Shown piece after piece: positions 56,600-64,000 of a stretch of 64,000 nt of DNA. The notes under the pieces were generated by a model that was not told the origin of the DNA, ran no database searches, and saw nothing but the letters and a program-made list of their open reading frames with translations. This stretch comes from CAWAMR01 sp963783095 (GTDB lineage: Bacteria > Planctomycetota > Planctomycetia > Gemmatales > Gemmataceae). Made by a program: the position numbers and the translations under genes. The stretch is from the NCBI GenBank assembly GCA_963783095.1, contig CAWAMR010000001.1, positions 558,001 to 622,000 of the forward strand, read 5' to 3'. Within the stretch, counting starts at the first letter, position 1. Every line of letters starts with the position of its first letter.

Positions 56600-58770
56600 T
56601 CTTGCACGAAAAATGGATTGGCGAATTCATCCGGCACCCAGACCGCGACAACAGGCACAGCTGTGGCGATAGTGTTTCCCGCCGAGTTGTTCATGGTAAG
56701 TGAGTGAATCTGGATCGTGAGGCCGGTGGTTGCTTTGACGTAGTAGTCGCCAGGATAGAGCGACGCAGAGCCTCGCTTCAACGGCCCTTGTTGCAACGTC
56801 CGCATCGCATCGTTGCTATTCAAACCACGCGCACGCGGTTCGCCGGGGCTGATCTGGTAGACGCTGCACGTCGCGTCGGGGTGCTTGTCGAGCCAGGCGC
56901 GTACTTCCATGAGCACAAGATAGAAGCGGAGCGAGTCATTCATCCGGACTGTCCGCAACTTTGTCAACAACTGGTCGAATGCGGTGCGCAGAGGCACGTT
57001 CTCTGCGACATTATGGCGCTGAGTGGGTGTACGGTCCGGATGCCCGCTATCGGGAATAAGCGTGAGTGCCCCGAGGAAATCTTGGACGACTCGTTGATTC
57101 TCTCGGACTGCCGCTGGCGAAGCATGCGGGCCGCGGGGAAAATACCAATCGTTCCTGATTGCTCCGTGAATGTAATCGACGTCGAGTAAGTTCTGCCTGG
57201 TCGGATTGAGGTCTTCACTCAGGAAGAATGCGCACTTCCATTCGGCAAGGGGGAGGCCGGCGTCGCGGTGCTGGATAAGGCGTAGGCGCACGTCCTCCTC
57301 GTGCTCGACGTACTCTTCGTAGGCGCGGCGAGAGCCTTCCTCCAGAAAGACCCGGCAGAAACCAAAATATTGACGCTTGTAGCCGAAGAACCGCGCTCGT
57401 TGCTGGATTGAATCGGCATTTCCCGTGCCGATGTTTCTCGGCATGTAGGTCACAGTCAGCCCTTCGACGGTGTAGCCCCGGTCCATCGCCTGCCCACCGA
57501 CGAGAATGTGCGAGTAGGAGTTCTCCCAGACGATCTGCGGCGTGGTTCCTTGCCGGGTGTTCACCTCGATCACTTCCGTGGTGCGTATTGCTTCAGGGAA
57601 GAGTTCCAGCAATTCCTCAAACGGGGCATCTGCATTAAGGTTCGATACGGTTCTGGCAAGATCCTCATACGCTGCGCGGAACTGCTCAACGAGTCGGCAC
57701 CTTTCGTCGTAATCCCCATCGGGCGAAAGGACTCGCTCCCACCGCCGTTTCAACCGCCGAATCCAAGCGACGTAGTTTCCGTGCGGTGCCGTCGGCCGTG
57801 ATGGGTGCACAAGCATTGATCGGTTGCCCTGCATATCATCGCGGTAGATGCTGTAGGCCACACCGATCAAGAACAGCCGGGATCGCGTCCAGAAGGCTCG
57901 GCGGTGCATTGGCCAACGGGCGCCGTTTCGTTGGGATCTCGGCCGATGGGATGGTGCGGACGTACTGGGAGCCGCGCGTGAAGAAATCGCGGCCACCGAC
58001 GTAATCAGGGCCTGGACTCAGGATCTCGACCCAAGACGGCGACAGCACATCAATGATGTTAATGAGAAGTGGGGCTTGGGGAGTCGCAGTATACTGGATG
58101 AACGTGTGATTCGGTAGACGACTTTTCAAGGTCAGCAATTCGGCATATGTTGAGCTTTGCGTTCCCTGCAAGACTTCGTTGTTCATGCTTGCTTGATCGG
58201 CCTCGTCGTCGATGACGAGTGCCGGCATGTCGGTGAGATCCAGTAGGTCGAGCAGGTCATTCAAATGGCCTAAGTGCCGATAGTTCTTCATCACGGTGAT
58301 GAGGACTGCCTGCCTCCGTGCATCCGGAACCCCGCCGGATCGCCAGTTCTGCAACGCTCCGCGGACGGTGTCGAGATCTCTCGGGCGGGGGTTCGCAAAA
58401 TGACGCCATTTTCGTCCGCCGCGTCGTGACGAAATCCCGAGATCGCGAATGACTCGATTATTCGATTGCCTGAACAAGTTGATCGTCGTCCCCGTGATGA
58501 TAATGACGAGAGGGTAGCCATTGTCGCGGGCGAGGGCGTTGACCATCGTAAAGTTGAGCGTCTGCCGCTCTGCACGTAGCCGATGACCAGCCCGGTGTCC
58601 TCTCCACACGGAGTGGTCGGAGAGACGCATTTCCCGAGGACGGCGATTCCTTCGGCCATAAGTGTCGCTTTGCCGGCCGCGCTGAAGTCTCTTAGGCTAT
58701 CGACCAACGCTCGGGATTCAGTGCCTGGCAGCGGTGTCCATCGGGAAATGGTAGACGAGATCGAGGACAT
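56590..58770 (-). CDS. Z1-domain NTPase (two frameshifts)
   Basis: A large protein with a Z1 domain (superfamily-2-like NTPase found in restriction systems). The N-terminal P-loop region reads GLVIGYVQSG, then breaks near 58563; one added A would give GYVQSGKTLNFTMV. LVIDDEADQASMN is Walker B, and FIQYTATPQAPLLI follows. A second break near 57885 leads to FLIGVAYSIYRDDMQGNRSM. Later motifs are SHILVGGQAMDRGYTVEGL and RARFFGYKRQYFGFCRVFLE. The Z1 domain usually accompanies cytosine methyltransferases and Vsr in MORC/MutL-type restriction operons. It probably pumps or unwinds DNA for cleavage. Confidence 0.8.
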
Positions 58771-58788
58771 CGTTGCTGCCTCCCGGCA

Positions 58789-59736
58789 TCAAGTTTTCAA
58801 GGGTGTTTTTTCTAGGTAGAGTCGTATTCTGCGTGCCAGCCATTGAGCGACGGGCACCGTCACCGCGTTGCCAAGTGCGTAGTAGCGAAGTGAGTCGAGG
58901 TCGTCGGCATTTCGGAGGCTGTCATCGGACGGCATCGTCCAGTCGGGAGGGAATCCTTGAAGCCGCTCGCACTCGGCCGGGATGAGGCGACGAACTTTCC
59001 CCTCGGGATAGCTTACGTAATTTCTGCTCCAGTCGGTACCGGTGTGGCGAGCAGAGCAGGCGTAGAGGCAGTGGGCTAGCTTCTTTACGATCGGACCTTT
59101 GACAGGATCTCCAACGCTTTCTTTAAAGGGGGAAAGAGGTTTCTCTCCATTCGCTCCGCCCGACGCAGAATGCCCTTCGCAGCGTTCGGGCTCAAAAAGT
59201 ATTTCTGCTGGACCTCCCCTTTCTCGATAAGATCCAACAATGAACACTCGCTGACGCGACTGGGGGACTCCGAAGTCTTTGCTGTTAAGCACACGCCATC
59301 CAACAGAATACCCGAGGTCGGCCAGAGTTCGAATAACGATTTGGAAGTCTCGGCCATTGTGGGAAGAGAGAAGACCTGGAACGTTTTCGATGACGAGAAT
59401 TCTGGGGCGACAGTACTCAACCAGTCGAGAAAATTCATGAAAGAGTCCAGACTGCTTCCCTTTAAGCCCAGCTCTTGGCCCCATTCTCGCCAAGGAGACG
59501 TCTTGGCAAGGGAATCCTCCAGCCCATACATCGGAAACAGGGATGGTTCCGGGGTCAGTAATTTTTTTGATGTCTTCATTTCGGGTGATCGTCGGCCAGT
59601 GCTTTTCGAGGATCGAACGGCAGTACGGGTTGATTTCGCATTGGTAGGTAACGCGGAATCCGGCCAGAGTGAAGCCACGGTCGAATCCTCCAATTCCCGA
59701 GAAGAACGAGGCAAAAGTCGGCTCAATAGCGGCCAC
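58789..59736 (-). CDS. DNA cytosine-5 methyltransferase
   Basis: About 315 residues. Motif I ASFFSGIGGFDRGFTLAGF binds AdoMet; motif IV GGFPCQDVSLARMG has the catalytic Cys of the Pro-Cys pair; motif VI VIENVPGLLS; motif VIII QSRQRVFIVGSY; motif X ALGNAVTVPVA. The short region between VIII and X contains the target-recognition part. The GTG start at 59736 follows the vsr stop by 5 nt; ATG at 59811 inside vsr is an alternative. It methylates host DNA and likely protects it from the neighbouring nucleases. Confidence 0.9.
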   Translation of the reverse strand: MAAIEPTFASFFSGIGGFDRGFTLAGFRVTYQCEINPYCRSILEKHWPTITRNEDIKKITDPGTIPVSDVWAGGFPCQDVSLARMGPRAGLKGKQSGLFHEFSRLVEYCRPRILVIENVPGLLSSHNGRDFQIVIRTLADLGYSVGWRVLNSKDFGVPQSRQRVFIVGSYRERGGPAEILFEPERCEGHSASGGANGEKPLSPFKESVGDPVKGPIVKKLAHCLYACSARHTGTDWSRNYVSYPEGKVRRLIPAECERLQGFPPDWTMPSDDSLRNADDLDSLRYYALGNAVTVPVAQWLARRIRLYLEKTPLKT

Positions 59737-59741
59737 GTCCT

Positions 59742-60158
59742 TTAGGACGCGAGCAACTCCATTTGCAATCGCGACGCAAGACGATTTGTGTTTTCCGTTT
59801 CGCAAGCCCATATCACCATCCGTTTCCAACCGAGTTTGGCGATCTTCTTTGCATTGATCGCATCTCTCGCGATATTCCTGTCGAGCTTCGCGTTCCAATA
59901 ACCGACATTGCTCTTTGGCCGTCGTTTCGCACTGCCCCTCTTACAATTATGCCCATGCCAAAAACAGCCGTGTACGAAGATCGCCGTTTTTAGTTTTGGC
60001 AGCACAATATCTGGTCTGCCGGGCAAATCCTTGCGATGGAGCCTGAACCGAAAGCCGAGGCGATGAAGCAACCGGCGAACGATTATTTCAGGCTGAGTGT
60101 GCGTGCCACGGATCGCCTGCATGATTTCAGATCGACGCTTAGGTGTGAAAACGTCCAC
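59742..60158 (-). CDS. vsr: Very short patch repair endonuclease Vsr
   Basis: A 138-residue Vsr: MQAIRGTHTQPEIIVRRLL, FRLHRKDLPGRPDIVLPKLK with the catalytic Asp, TAIFVHGCFWHGHNCKRG with zinc-binding Cys/His, and NAKLDRNIARDAINAKKIA. Vsr nicks T:G mismatches that arise from deamination of 5-methylcytosine. It lies directly upstream of the cytosine methyltransferase, which fits its usual role. Confidence 0.93.
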   Translation of the reverse strand: MDVFTPKRRSEIMQAIRGTHTQPEIIVRRLLHRLGFRFRLHRKDLPGRPDIVLPKLKTAIFVHGCFWHGHNCKRGSAKRRPKSNVGYWNAKLDRNIARDAINAKKIAKLGWKRMVIWACETENTNRLASRLQMELLAS

Positions 60159-60162
60159 TGCT

Positions 60163-60357
60163 TCACGTCAATTCATGAAATAATGGATTATCGGCGGCGA
60201 GGTACTTTTCAACAGCCTCACGCACCACCCAGCCGACCGAAACTTTCTTCCTCGCGGCGATCCTGTTCAACTCTTCTTGAACGTTCTCTGGAAAACTAAC
60301 GGTGATCCTTGGCATCTTCGCTGTCGGCTTCCGACTTGCTTTCTTGACCTTGGCCAT
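60163..60357 (-). CDS. Ribbon-helix-helix regulator of the restriction-like operon
   Basis: About 64 residues from the ATG at 60357. MAKVKKASRKPTAKMPRIT is followed by the RHH domain (RITVSFPENVQEELNRIAAR and KVSVGWVVREAVEKYLA). AAGGAGACTGAGC gives a strong ribosome-binding site. Only 4 bp separate it from vsr. The palindrome in its promoter suggests that it represses the operon. Confidence 0.75.
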   Translation of the reverse strand: MAKVKKASRKPTAKMPRITVSFPENVQEELNRIAARKKVSVGWVVREAVEKYLAADNPLFHELT

Positions 60358-60376
60358 GCTCAGTCTCCTTAGCATC

Positions 60377-60404
60377 ACCATACATCACCGTGATGCATTT
60401 TCAA
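60377..60404 (-). promoter_or_regulatory. Promoter with embedded palindromic operator
   Basis: Read on the minus strand, TTGAAA (60399-60404) and TATGGT (60377-60382) are spaced 16 bp apart as -35 and -10. The spacer carries the perfect 13-bp palindrome CATCACGGTGATG at 60383-60395, and a further half-site GGTGATG overlaps the -10. The RHH gene begins about 20 nt downstream. This is the expected layout for autoregulation by an RHH dimer. Confidence 0.6.
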
Positions 60405-60442
60405 GCGCATTCTTCCATTCGCCCATTTAGTTTCTCAAGGAT

Positions 60443-60610
60443 ATGACCGCGGAAAAACGCGTTGAAGGACTGCCACCAAAATGGTCGCCGCTTAAAGTGC
60501 GGCTCAAATGCTTGTCAAAAGTCCACTCGCTGGCAGCACCCCTCCCCGAATTTCAGGCAAAAATGATGCAGACGCTCAAAGACACGAACTTGCTTGAAAC
60601 GATTCAATGA
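60443..60610 (+). CDS. Possible small protein
   Basis: A 55-codon frame from ATG with AAGGAT upstream, divergent from the RHH gene: MTAEKRVEGLPPKWSPLKVR, then LKCLSKVHSLAAPLPEFQAK. Basic and helical. It has no recognised family and may be chance. Confidence 0.3.
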   Translation: MTAEKRVEGLPPKWSPLKVRLKCLSKVHSLAAPLPEFQAKMMQTLKDTNLLETIQ

Positions 60611-60844
60611 CCAGCGCAATTGAATCAATTCCTATAGATCGACCTCGCATCCTGAGATTGCTCGAAAGGGTCCAAAGAAAGCTGTGCAACCTGATGGTGA
60701 ATGCCGATATTCAATCCTAGACCTGCTGCTTGAGGTAGCTAACTCCCGCGCCGGGCGATGGTCGGCCTCTCCTCTCGGAGAAGTCGATTCATCGTCCGGT
60801 GTTTTCATTCCAAACATCTATTTCTACTTTGTCCGAAAGACGCG

Positions 60845-60877
60845 ATGTACTCCTCACGTTCCGCGTGAGGAGTACAT
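60845..60877. repeat. Palindromic element (TGTACTCCTCACG family), copy 2
   Basis: ATGTACTCCTCACG and CGTGAGGAGTACAT pair around a short TTCCG centre. It shares TGTACTCCTCACG with the element at 18719 and the GTTCCGCGTGAGGA part matches with one change. The remaining 60611-60917 gap holds no convincing gene. Confidence 0.8.
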
Positions 60878-60917
60878 TGTGCGGCTTACCGAATCATCGC
60901 CATCGGACAGAGTAGAG

Positions 60918-62258
60918 CTATTCCAGGCGGTAAGGTTTTTTGCTCTCGTACAGCGCCAGCCGACTCTTCACTTCATCCCCTTTTTCCTTCGCATACCACG
61001 TGATCTCCAGTACCTTCCGTTGCGCCTGGATCGCTTCGTCGAATTGTTGCATTTCTGCGTGCGCAGCGGCCAATGCTTCCAGAGCACCCGGTACCTTGTT
61101 CTTGGTCAACTCACAAGCCTGTTGGGCCAGTTCCAGTGCCTTGGTTCCAGAGCGGCAATTTTCATCGGGACAGGCCGCGAGCAGCAAGGACTTGCCGATC
61201 AAAGCCGTTACCGATTTGGGTTCGATTTTCAGAGCTTCGTCGTAATCTCTCAGCGCCAACTCGTACTGTTTGAATTCCCGCCGGGCATTGCCCCTCTCGG
61301 CCCGGCCAGGGAGGATTTCGGCTCCAGCCAGACCGAATGATCGTAATCTTCGATGGCCCGGCGATACTCTTTCAGCTCGCGCCGGAGATTGCCGCGCCAG
61401 ATACGCCAGTGCCGAACGCCGATCGAGCCGGATTGCCGCGGCGACCTCTTCCTCGGCCTTGTCGTAACGATGTTGCATGATCCAGAGGGTAGCGAGACCG
61501 ACGTGGGCGTAGGAATATTTGGGATCGATCCGAAGAGCTTGCTCGTAATTCTGAAGCGCCTTGTCGAATTCTCTCAATTCGCGGTAGGCATTGCCTCGAT
61601 TGGCGTGGGCGTTGACGTATTTGGGATTCTGCTGGATGGAGTCATTGTAATCGGTAATGGCGCGCTCATATTCGTGCTTGTGGTAGTAGGCGTTGCCCCG
61701 ATTCCCCAGCGGGATAAAGGACGTTGGCGACAATGCCAGAGCCTTGTTGTAGTCTTCCAGTGCCCGATCGTAGTCTTTCGACTTCTGATACAGATTGGCT
61801 CGATTGTTCCACCAGGATGACGCACCCGGTGCAACCCGGATGGCTTGATCGTAGTCCTTGATCGCTGCCTCCATGTTTCCTTTCAACTCGTAACACTTCG
61901 ACCGCTTGGCATAAAGGGTCGTATCGTTGGGATTTTGTTGAAGCTGCTTGGAGAAGAATTCGACGCCATCCTCCGGCAACGCGGCATCTTCCTTCGACAA
62001 CCATCCTTCCACGCCATCCTGACGAATCCAGATTCTCCCTTCTTTCTCGCCGACCACGACATAATCGGTTCGATTGAGCGTGCCGACGACAACATCAATC
62101 CGATCGTCGTTGGTACGGTAGATCTGAACGCCGTACCGCTTCATGATGATCGTTTTGCCGATCCAGGAACGATCGTCCTGATTCCGCCAGGGCGACGGAT
62201 AAGCCGCAATAGGTGCAACCAGCAGGAAAGAAGCGAATCCAGAGATGGCGAGCTTCAT
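60918..62258 (-). CDS. SH3/TPR-repeat exported protein (two compensating frameshifts)
   Basis: About 447 residues from the ATG at 62258 with signal peptide (ISGFASFLLVAPIAAYPS). A bacterial SH3-like domain (IIMKRYGVQIYRTNDDRID, VVVGEKEGRIWIRQDG) is followed by at least six TPR units: SKCYELKGNMEAAIKDYDQ, RANLYQKSKDYDRALEDYN, RGNAYYHKHEYERAITDYN, RGNAYRELREFDKALQNYE. Around 61400-61310 the frame is lost and regained, with RGNLRRELKEYRRAIEDYD in the other frame. It probably scaffolds protein complexes in the periplasm. Confidence 0.85.
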   Translation of the reverse strand: MKLAISGFASFLLVAPIAAYPSPWRNQDDRSWIGKTIIMKRYGVQIYRTNDDRIDVVVGTLNRTDYVVVGEKEGRIWIRQDGVEGWLSKEDAALPEDGVEFFSKQLQQNPNDTTLYAKRSKCYELKGNMEAAIKDYDQAIRVAPGASSWWNNRANLYQKSKDYDRALEDYNKALALSPTSFIPLGNRGNAYYHKHEYERAITDYNDSIQQNPKYVNAHANRGNAYRELREFDKALQNYEQALRIDPKYSYAHVGLATLWIMQHRYDKAEEEVAAAIRLDRRSALAYLARQSPARAERVSPGHRRLRSFGLAGAEILPGRAERGNARREFKQYELALRDYDEALKIEPKSVTALIGKSLLLAACPDENCRSGTKALELAQQACELTKNKVPGALEALAAAHAEMQQFDEAIQAQRKVLEITWYAKEKGDEVKSRLALYESKKPYRLE

Positions 62259-62485
62259 GGAAGAATACTCCAACAACCGCAAAGAAATCCTGGCCAGGAA
62301 CGACATCTTCCATTCTATTCGCGCTGGTTGGATTGCTTGTGTCAAACGAAAAATCTCTTTTCCGTCCATCATTTTGCGTTCTTTGCTTGGAACGGGCTTT
62401 GTGCAGTAAAACTGAATTCCGCATGACACCAGGCTTCGGTTGCGATAAACTCCACTTATCACCCCAAGACGCAAAGGATTTTTGT

Positions 62486-63814
62486 ATGCGCTGCCTGTTT
62501 TCGCTGTCACTCTTATTCCTTGCTTCTCCACTGGCTGCCGAAGAGCCGGCGAACCTCTCGACCCGCAAAACCGGCGTCGATTGGCCGACCTTTCTTGGCC
62601 CCAATCACGACAGCACCTCATCGGAAAAAGGAATTCTCACCGCCTGGCCCAAAGAAGGTCTGCGCGTTGTCTGGGAAGCCCCGGTTGGTTTGGGCTTCGC
62701 CCCGCCAGTGATCAGCAGGGGCCGGCTCTATCACTTCGACCGTTTCGGCGACAAGGCGCGCTTAACTTGCCGAAACGCCGAAACCGGCAAACTTCAATGG
62801 AAGTTTGAATACGATACCGATTACCAGGACCGTTACAGATACAGCCCCGGACCACGAGCCTGTCCGGTCGTCGATCGGGATCGGGTCTATATTTATGGTC
62901 CTGAAGGAATGCTCTTTTGCATCGACGCTATCAAGGGCGACAAGATCTGGAGCGTTGACACGAAAGCTCAATTCCATTTCCATCAAAACTTTTTTGGCGT
63001 CGGTAGCGTTCCTGTTGTGGAAGGCGATTTACTGATTGCGGCCGTCGGCGGCAGCGACAAGGGACGTCGCCCCGTTGATTTGCGGGAAGCAAAAGGCAAC
63101 GGTACCGGAATCGTCGCATTCGACAAAATTACAGGCGAGGTGAAATACAAGGTATCGGACGAGCTCGCCAGCTATTCCAGCCCGATCGTGGTGACGATGA
63201 ACGGTCGCCGATTGGGTCTATACTTTGCACGAGGAGGTCTGATCGGCTTTGAACCCAAGACGGGCAAGATCGATTTTGAATACAAGTGGCGTGCGAAAGC
63301 GGAGGAAAGCGTAAACGCCAGCAATCCTGTCGTCATCGGCGACAAGGTATTGATCACCGAATGCTATGAGAAAGGATCGGTATTGTTAAAGATCTCTCCC
63401 GGCAAAGCGACACCGATTTGGACCGATGACGACAACGACCGCCGGGAGAAGTTTCTGATGTGTCACTGGAACACTCCGATCCATCACGAAGGCTACATCT
63501 ACGGAAGCAGCGGTCGCCACGAAAATGACGCGACATTGCGCTGCATCGAGTCGGCAACGGGTAAATTGATGTGGAAAGTGACTGACTTGTGGCGGGCATC
63601 GCTAATGATGGTAGATGGGCACTTTCTCTGCCTGACGGAACAGGGTGAGTTACAATTATTGAAGATCAACCCAAAGAAGTACGAGCTTGTGAGCAAGTGG
63701 AACACAGAACTCGAGCCTCCATCCTGGGCCGCTCCGATATTGTCGCACGGTTTGCTCTATCTGCGCGGCAAAGATCGGCTCATTTGTGCGGAGCTTATTC
63801 CGGAAAAGAAATAG
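62486..63814 (+). CDS. Secreted PQQ-like beta-propeller protein
   Basis: A 442-residue exported propeller. Signal peptide MRCLFSLSLLFLASPLAAEE; mature start DWPTFLGPNHDSTSSEKG, as in planctomycete PQQ propellers. Blades repeat a GxLYHF or GxxYIYG pattern with Trp in KLQWKFEYDTD and KIWSVDTKAQF. AAAGGA precedes the ATG. Similar in layout to the protein at 37.9 kb but only distantly similar in sequence. Confidence 0.8.
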   Translation: MRCLFSLSLLFLASPLAAEEPANLSTRKTGVDWPTFLGPNHDSTSSEKGILTAWPKEGLRVVWEAPVGLGFAPPVISRGRLYHFDRFGDKARLTCRNAETGKLQWKFEYDTDYQDRYRYSPGPRACPVVDRDRVYIYGPEGMLFCIDAIKGDKIWSVDTKAQFHFHQNFFGVGSVPVVEGDLLIAAVGGSDKGRRPVDLREAKGNGTGIVAFDKITGEVKYKVSDELASYSSPIVVTMNGRRLGLYFARGGLIGFEPKTGKIDFEYKWRAKAEESVNASNPVVIGDKVLITECYEKGSVLLKISPGKATPIWTDDDNDRREKFLMCHWNTPIHHEGYIYGSSGRHENDATLRCIESATGKLMWKVTDLWRASLMMVDGHFLCLTEQGELQLLKINPKKYELVSKWNTELEPPSWAAPILSHGLLYLRGKDRLICAELIPEKK

Positions 63815-63816
63815 AA

Positions 63817-63884
63817 TAGTGTTCAGTTTTCAGTTTTCAGCCAATTCCTGAATGTCTTTACTGAACACTGAAAACTGAAAACTA
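63817..63884. repeat. Inverted tandem-heptamer hairpin (TTTTCAG unit)
   Basis: The left arm AGTGTTCAGTTTTCAG has two TTTTCAG units, the right arm CTGAACACTGAAAACTGAAA two CTGAAAA units. The loop is about 20 nt. It lies between the PQQ gene and the Hsp20 gene. Confidence 0.85.
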
Positions 63885-63895
63885 TCGAGCAGGTC

Positions 63896-64000
63896 ATGGC
63901 CACCGACTTTATCCAACTGATCCGATCGGCCTTTGAGCCAAGCGCAGCTTCCCGAACCATCGGGGGTTTGGCGGCCTGCCATCGATGTCTATCAGACCGA
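63896..64000 (+). CDS. Hsp20/alpha-crystallin small heat-shock protein (partial, frameshifted)
   Basis: Only the N-terminus is in the window: MATDFIQLIRSAFEP, then near 63945 the frame changes and QLPEPSGVWRPAIDVYQT follows. This matches the typical planctomycete Hsp20 start, where a Trp-Arg-Pro-x-x-Asp-Val-Tyr motif leads into the alpha-crystallin domain. The gene continues past the right edge. Confidence 0.55.
   Translation, partial: MATDFIQLIRSAFEPSAASRTIGGLAACHRCLSDR

Overview
The window looks like chromosomal DNA of a planctomycete of the Gemmata type. The evidence is a prepilin-like protein with an N-terminal GFTLIELLVV leader and a C-terminal H-x9-DG motif, a Ser/Thr kinase joined to a formylglycine-generating-enzyme (FGE) domain, two secreted PQQ-propeller proteins, a DUF6677-type membrane protein, Uma2 nucleases, an HU protein with a Lys/Ala/Pro tail, and a transposase remnant of planctomycete type. 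No tRNA, rRNA or CRISPR array was seen. About twenty genes are broken by single-base frameshifts, several as compensating pairs. This points to indel errors in the assembly more than to decay. Broken genes are annotated as one CDS with the break positions given.

Layout. 1-4.6 kb: ABC exporter (permease cut by the window edge, ATPase), sulfotransferase and a SUKH-type pair. 4.9-6.6 kb: hicBA toxin-antitoxin and small unknown genes. 6.9-8.8 kb: a sodium:solute symporter with a small membrane partner. 9-12.9 kb: transposase remnant, then a Hint-domain polymorphic toxin with a likely immunity gene, and an acetyltransferase. 13-15.4 kb: HU-like protein and membrane proteins. 15.5-17.5 kb: a degenerate AAA+ regulator, a pseudo-receiver and a ferredoxin. 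17.6-20 kb: two glycosyltransferases. 20-22 kb: arsenic operon (DUF6428, arsR, aquaporin, arsC). 22-26 kb: Rpn remnant, a secreted LTxxQ-repeat protein and membrane proteins. 26-28.4 kb: surE and uvrC.

28.5-34.8 kb: a DUF4365 protein, an unknown partner, sbcD and sbcC, all on the plus strand. 35-39.5 kb: a MuiA/DUF4139 protein with an added Cys-rich domain, a palindrome array and a PQQ propeller. 39.5-41.7 kb: an Rsb-type partner-switching module (phosphatase, STAS antagonist, anti-sigma kinase). 41.8-51.9 kb: HicB with a stub of hicA, hydrolase, Uma2 genes, a GT-C-type membrane protein, a TolB-like propeller, phosphohexomutase, PP2C phosphatase and a PEGA lipoprotein.

52-53 kb: a clear cobalamin riboswitch sits directly upstream of a prepilin-like DUF1559-type gene, an unexpected target and the most striking observation here. 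53-55 kb: kinase-FGE fusion. 55.6-60.4 kb: a restriction-like island with HNH endonuclease, Z1-domain NTPase, cytosine-5 methyltransferase, Vsr endonuclease and a ribbon-helix-helix regulator with a palindromic operator inside its own promoter. 60.9-64 kb: TPR/SH3 protein, PQQ propeller and the start of an Hsp20 gene.

Many intergenic gaps hold hairpins whose arms are tandem repeats of 7-9 nt units facing each other. They recur at six loci and form a distinct repeat class in this genome.
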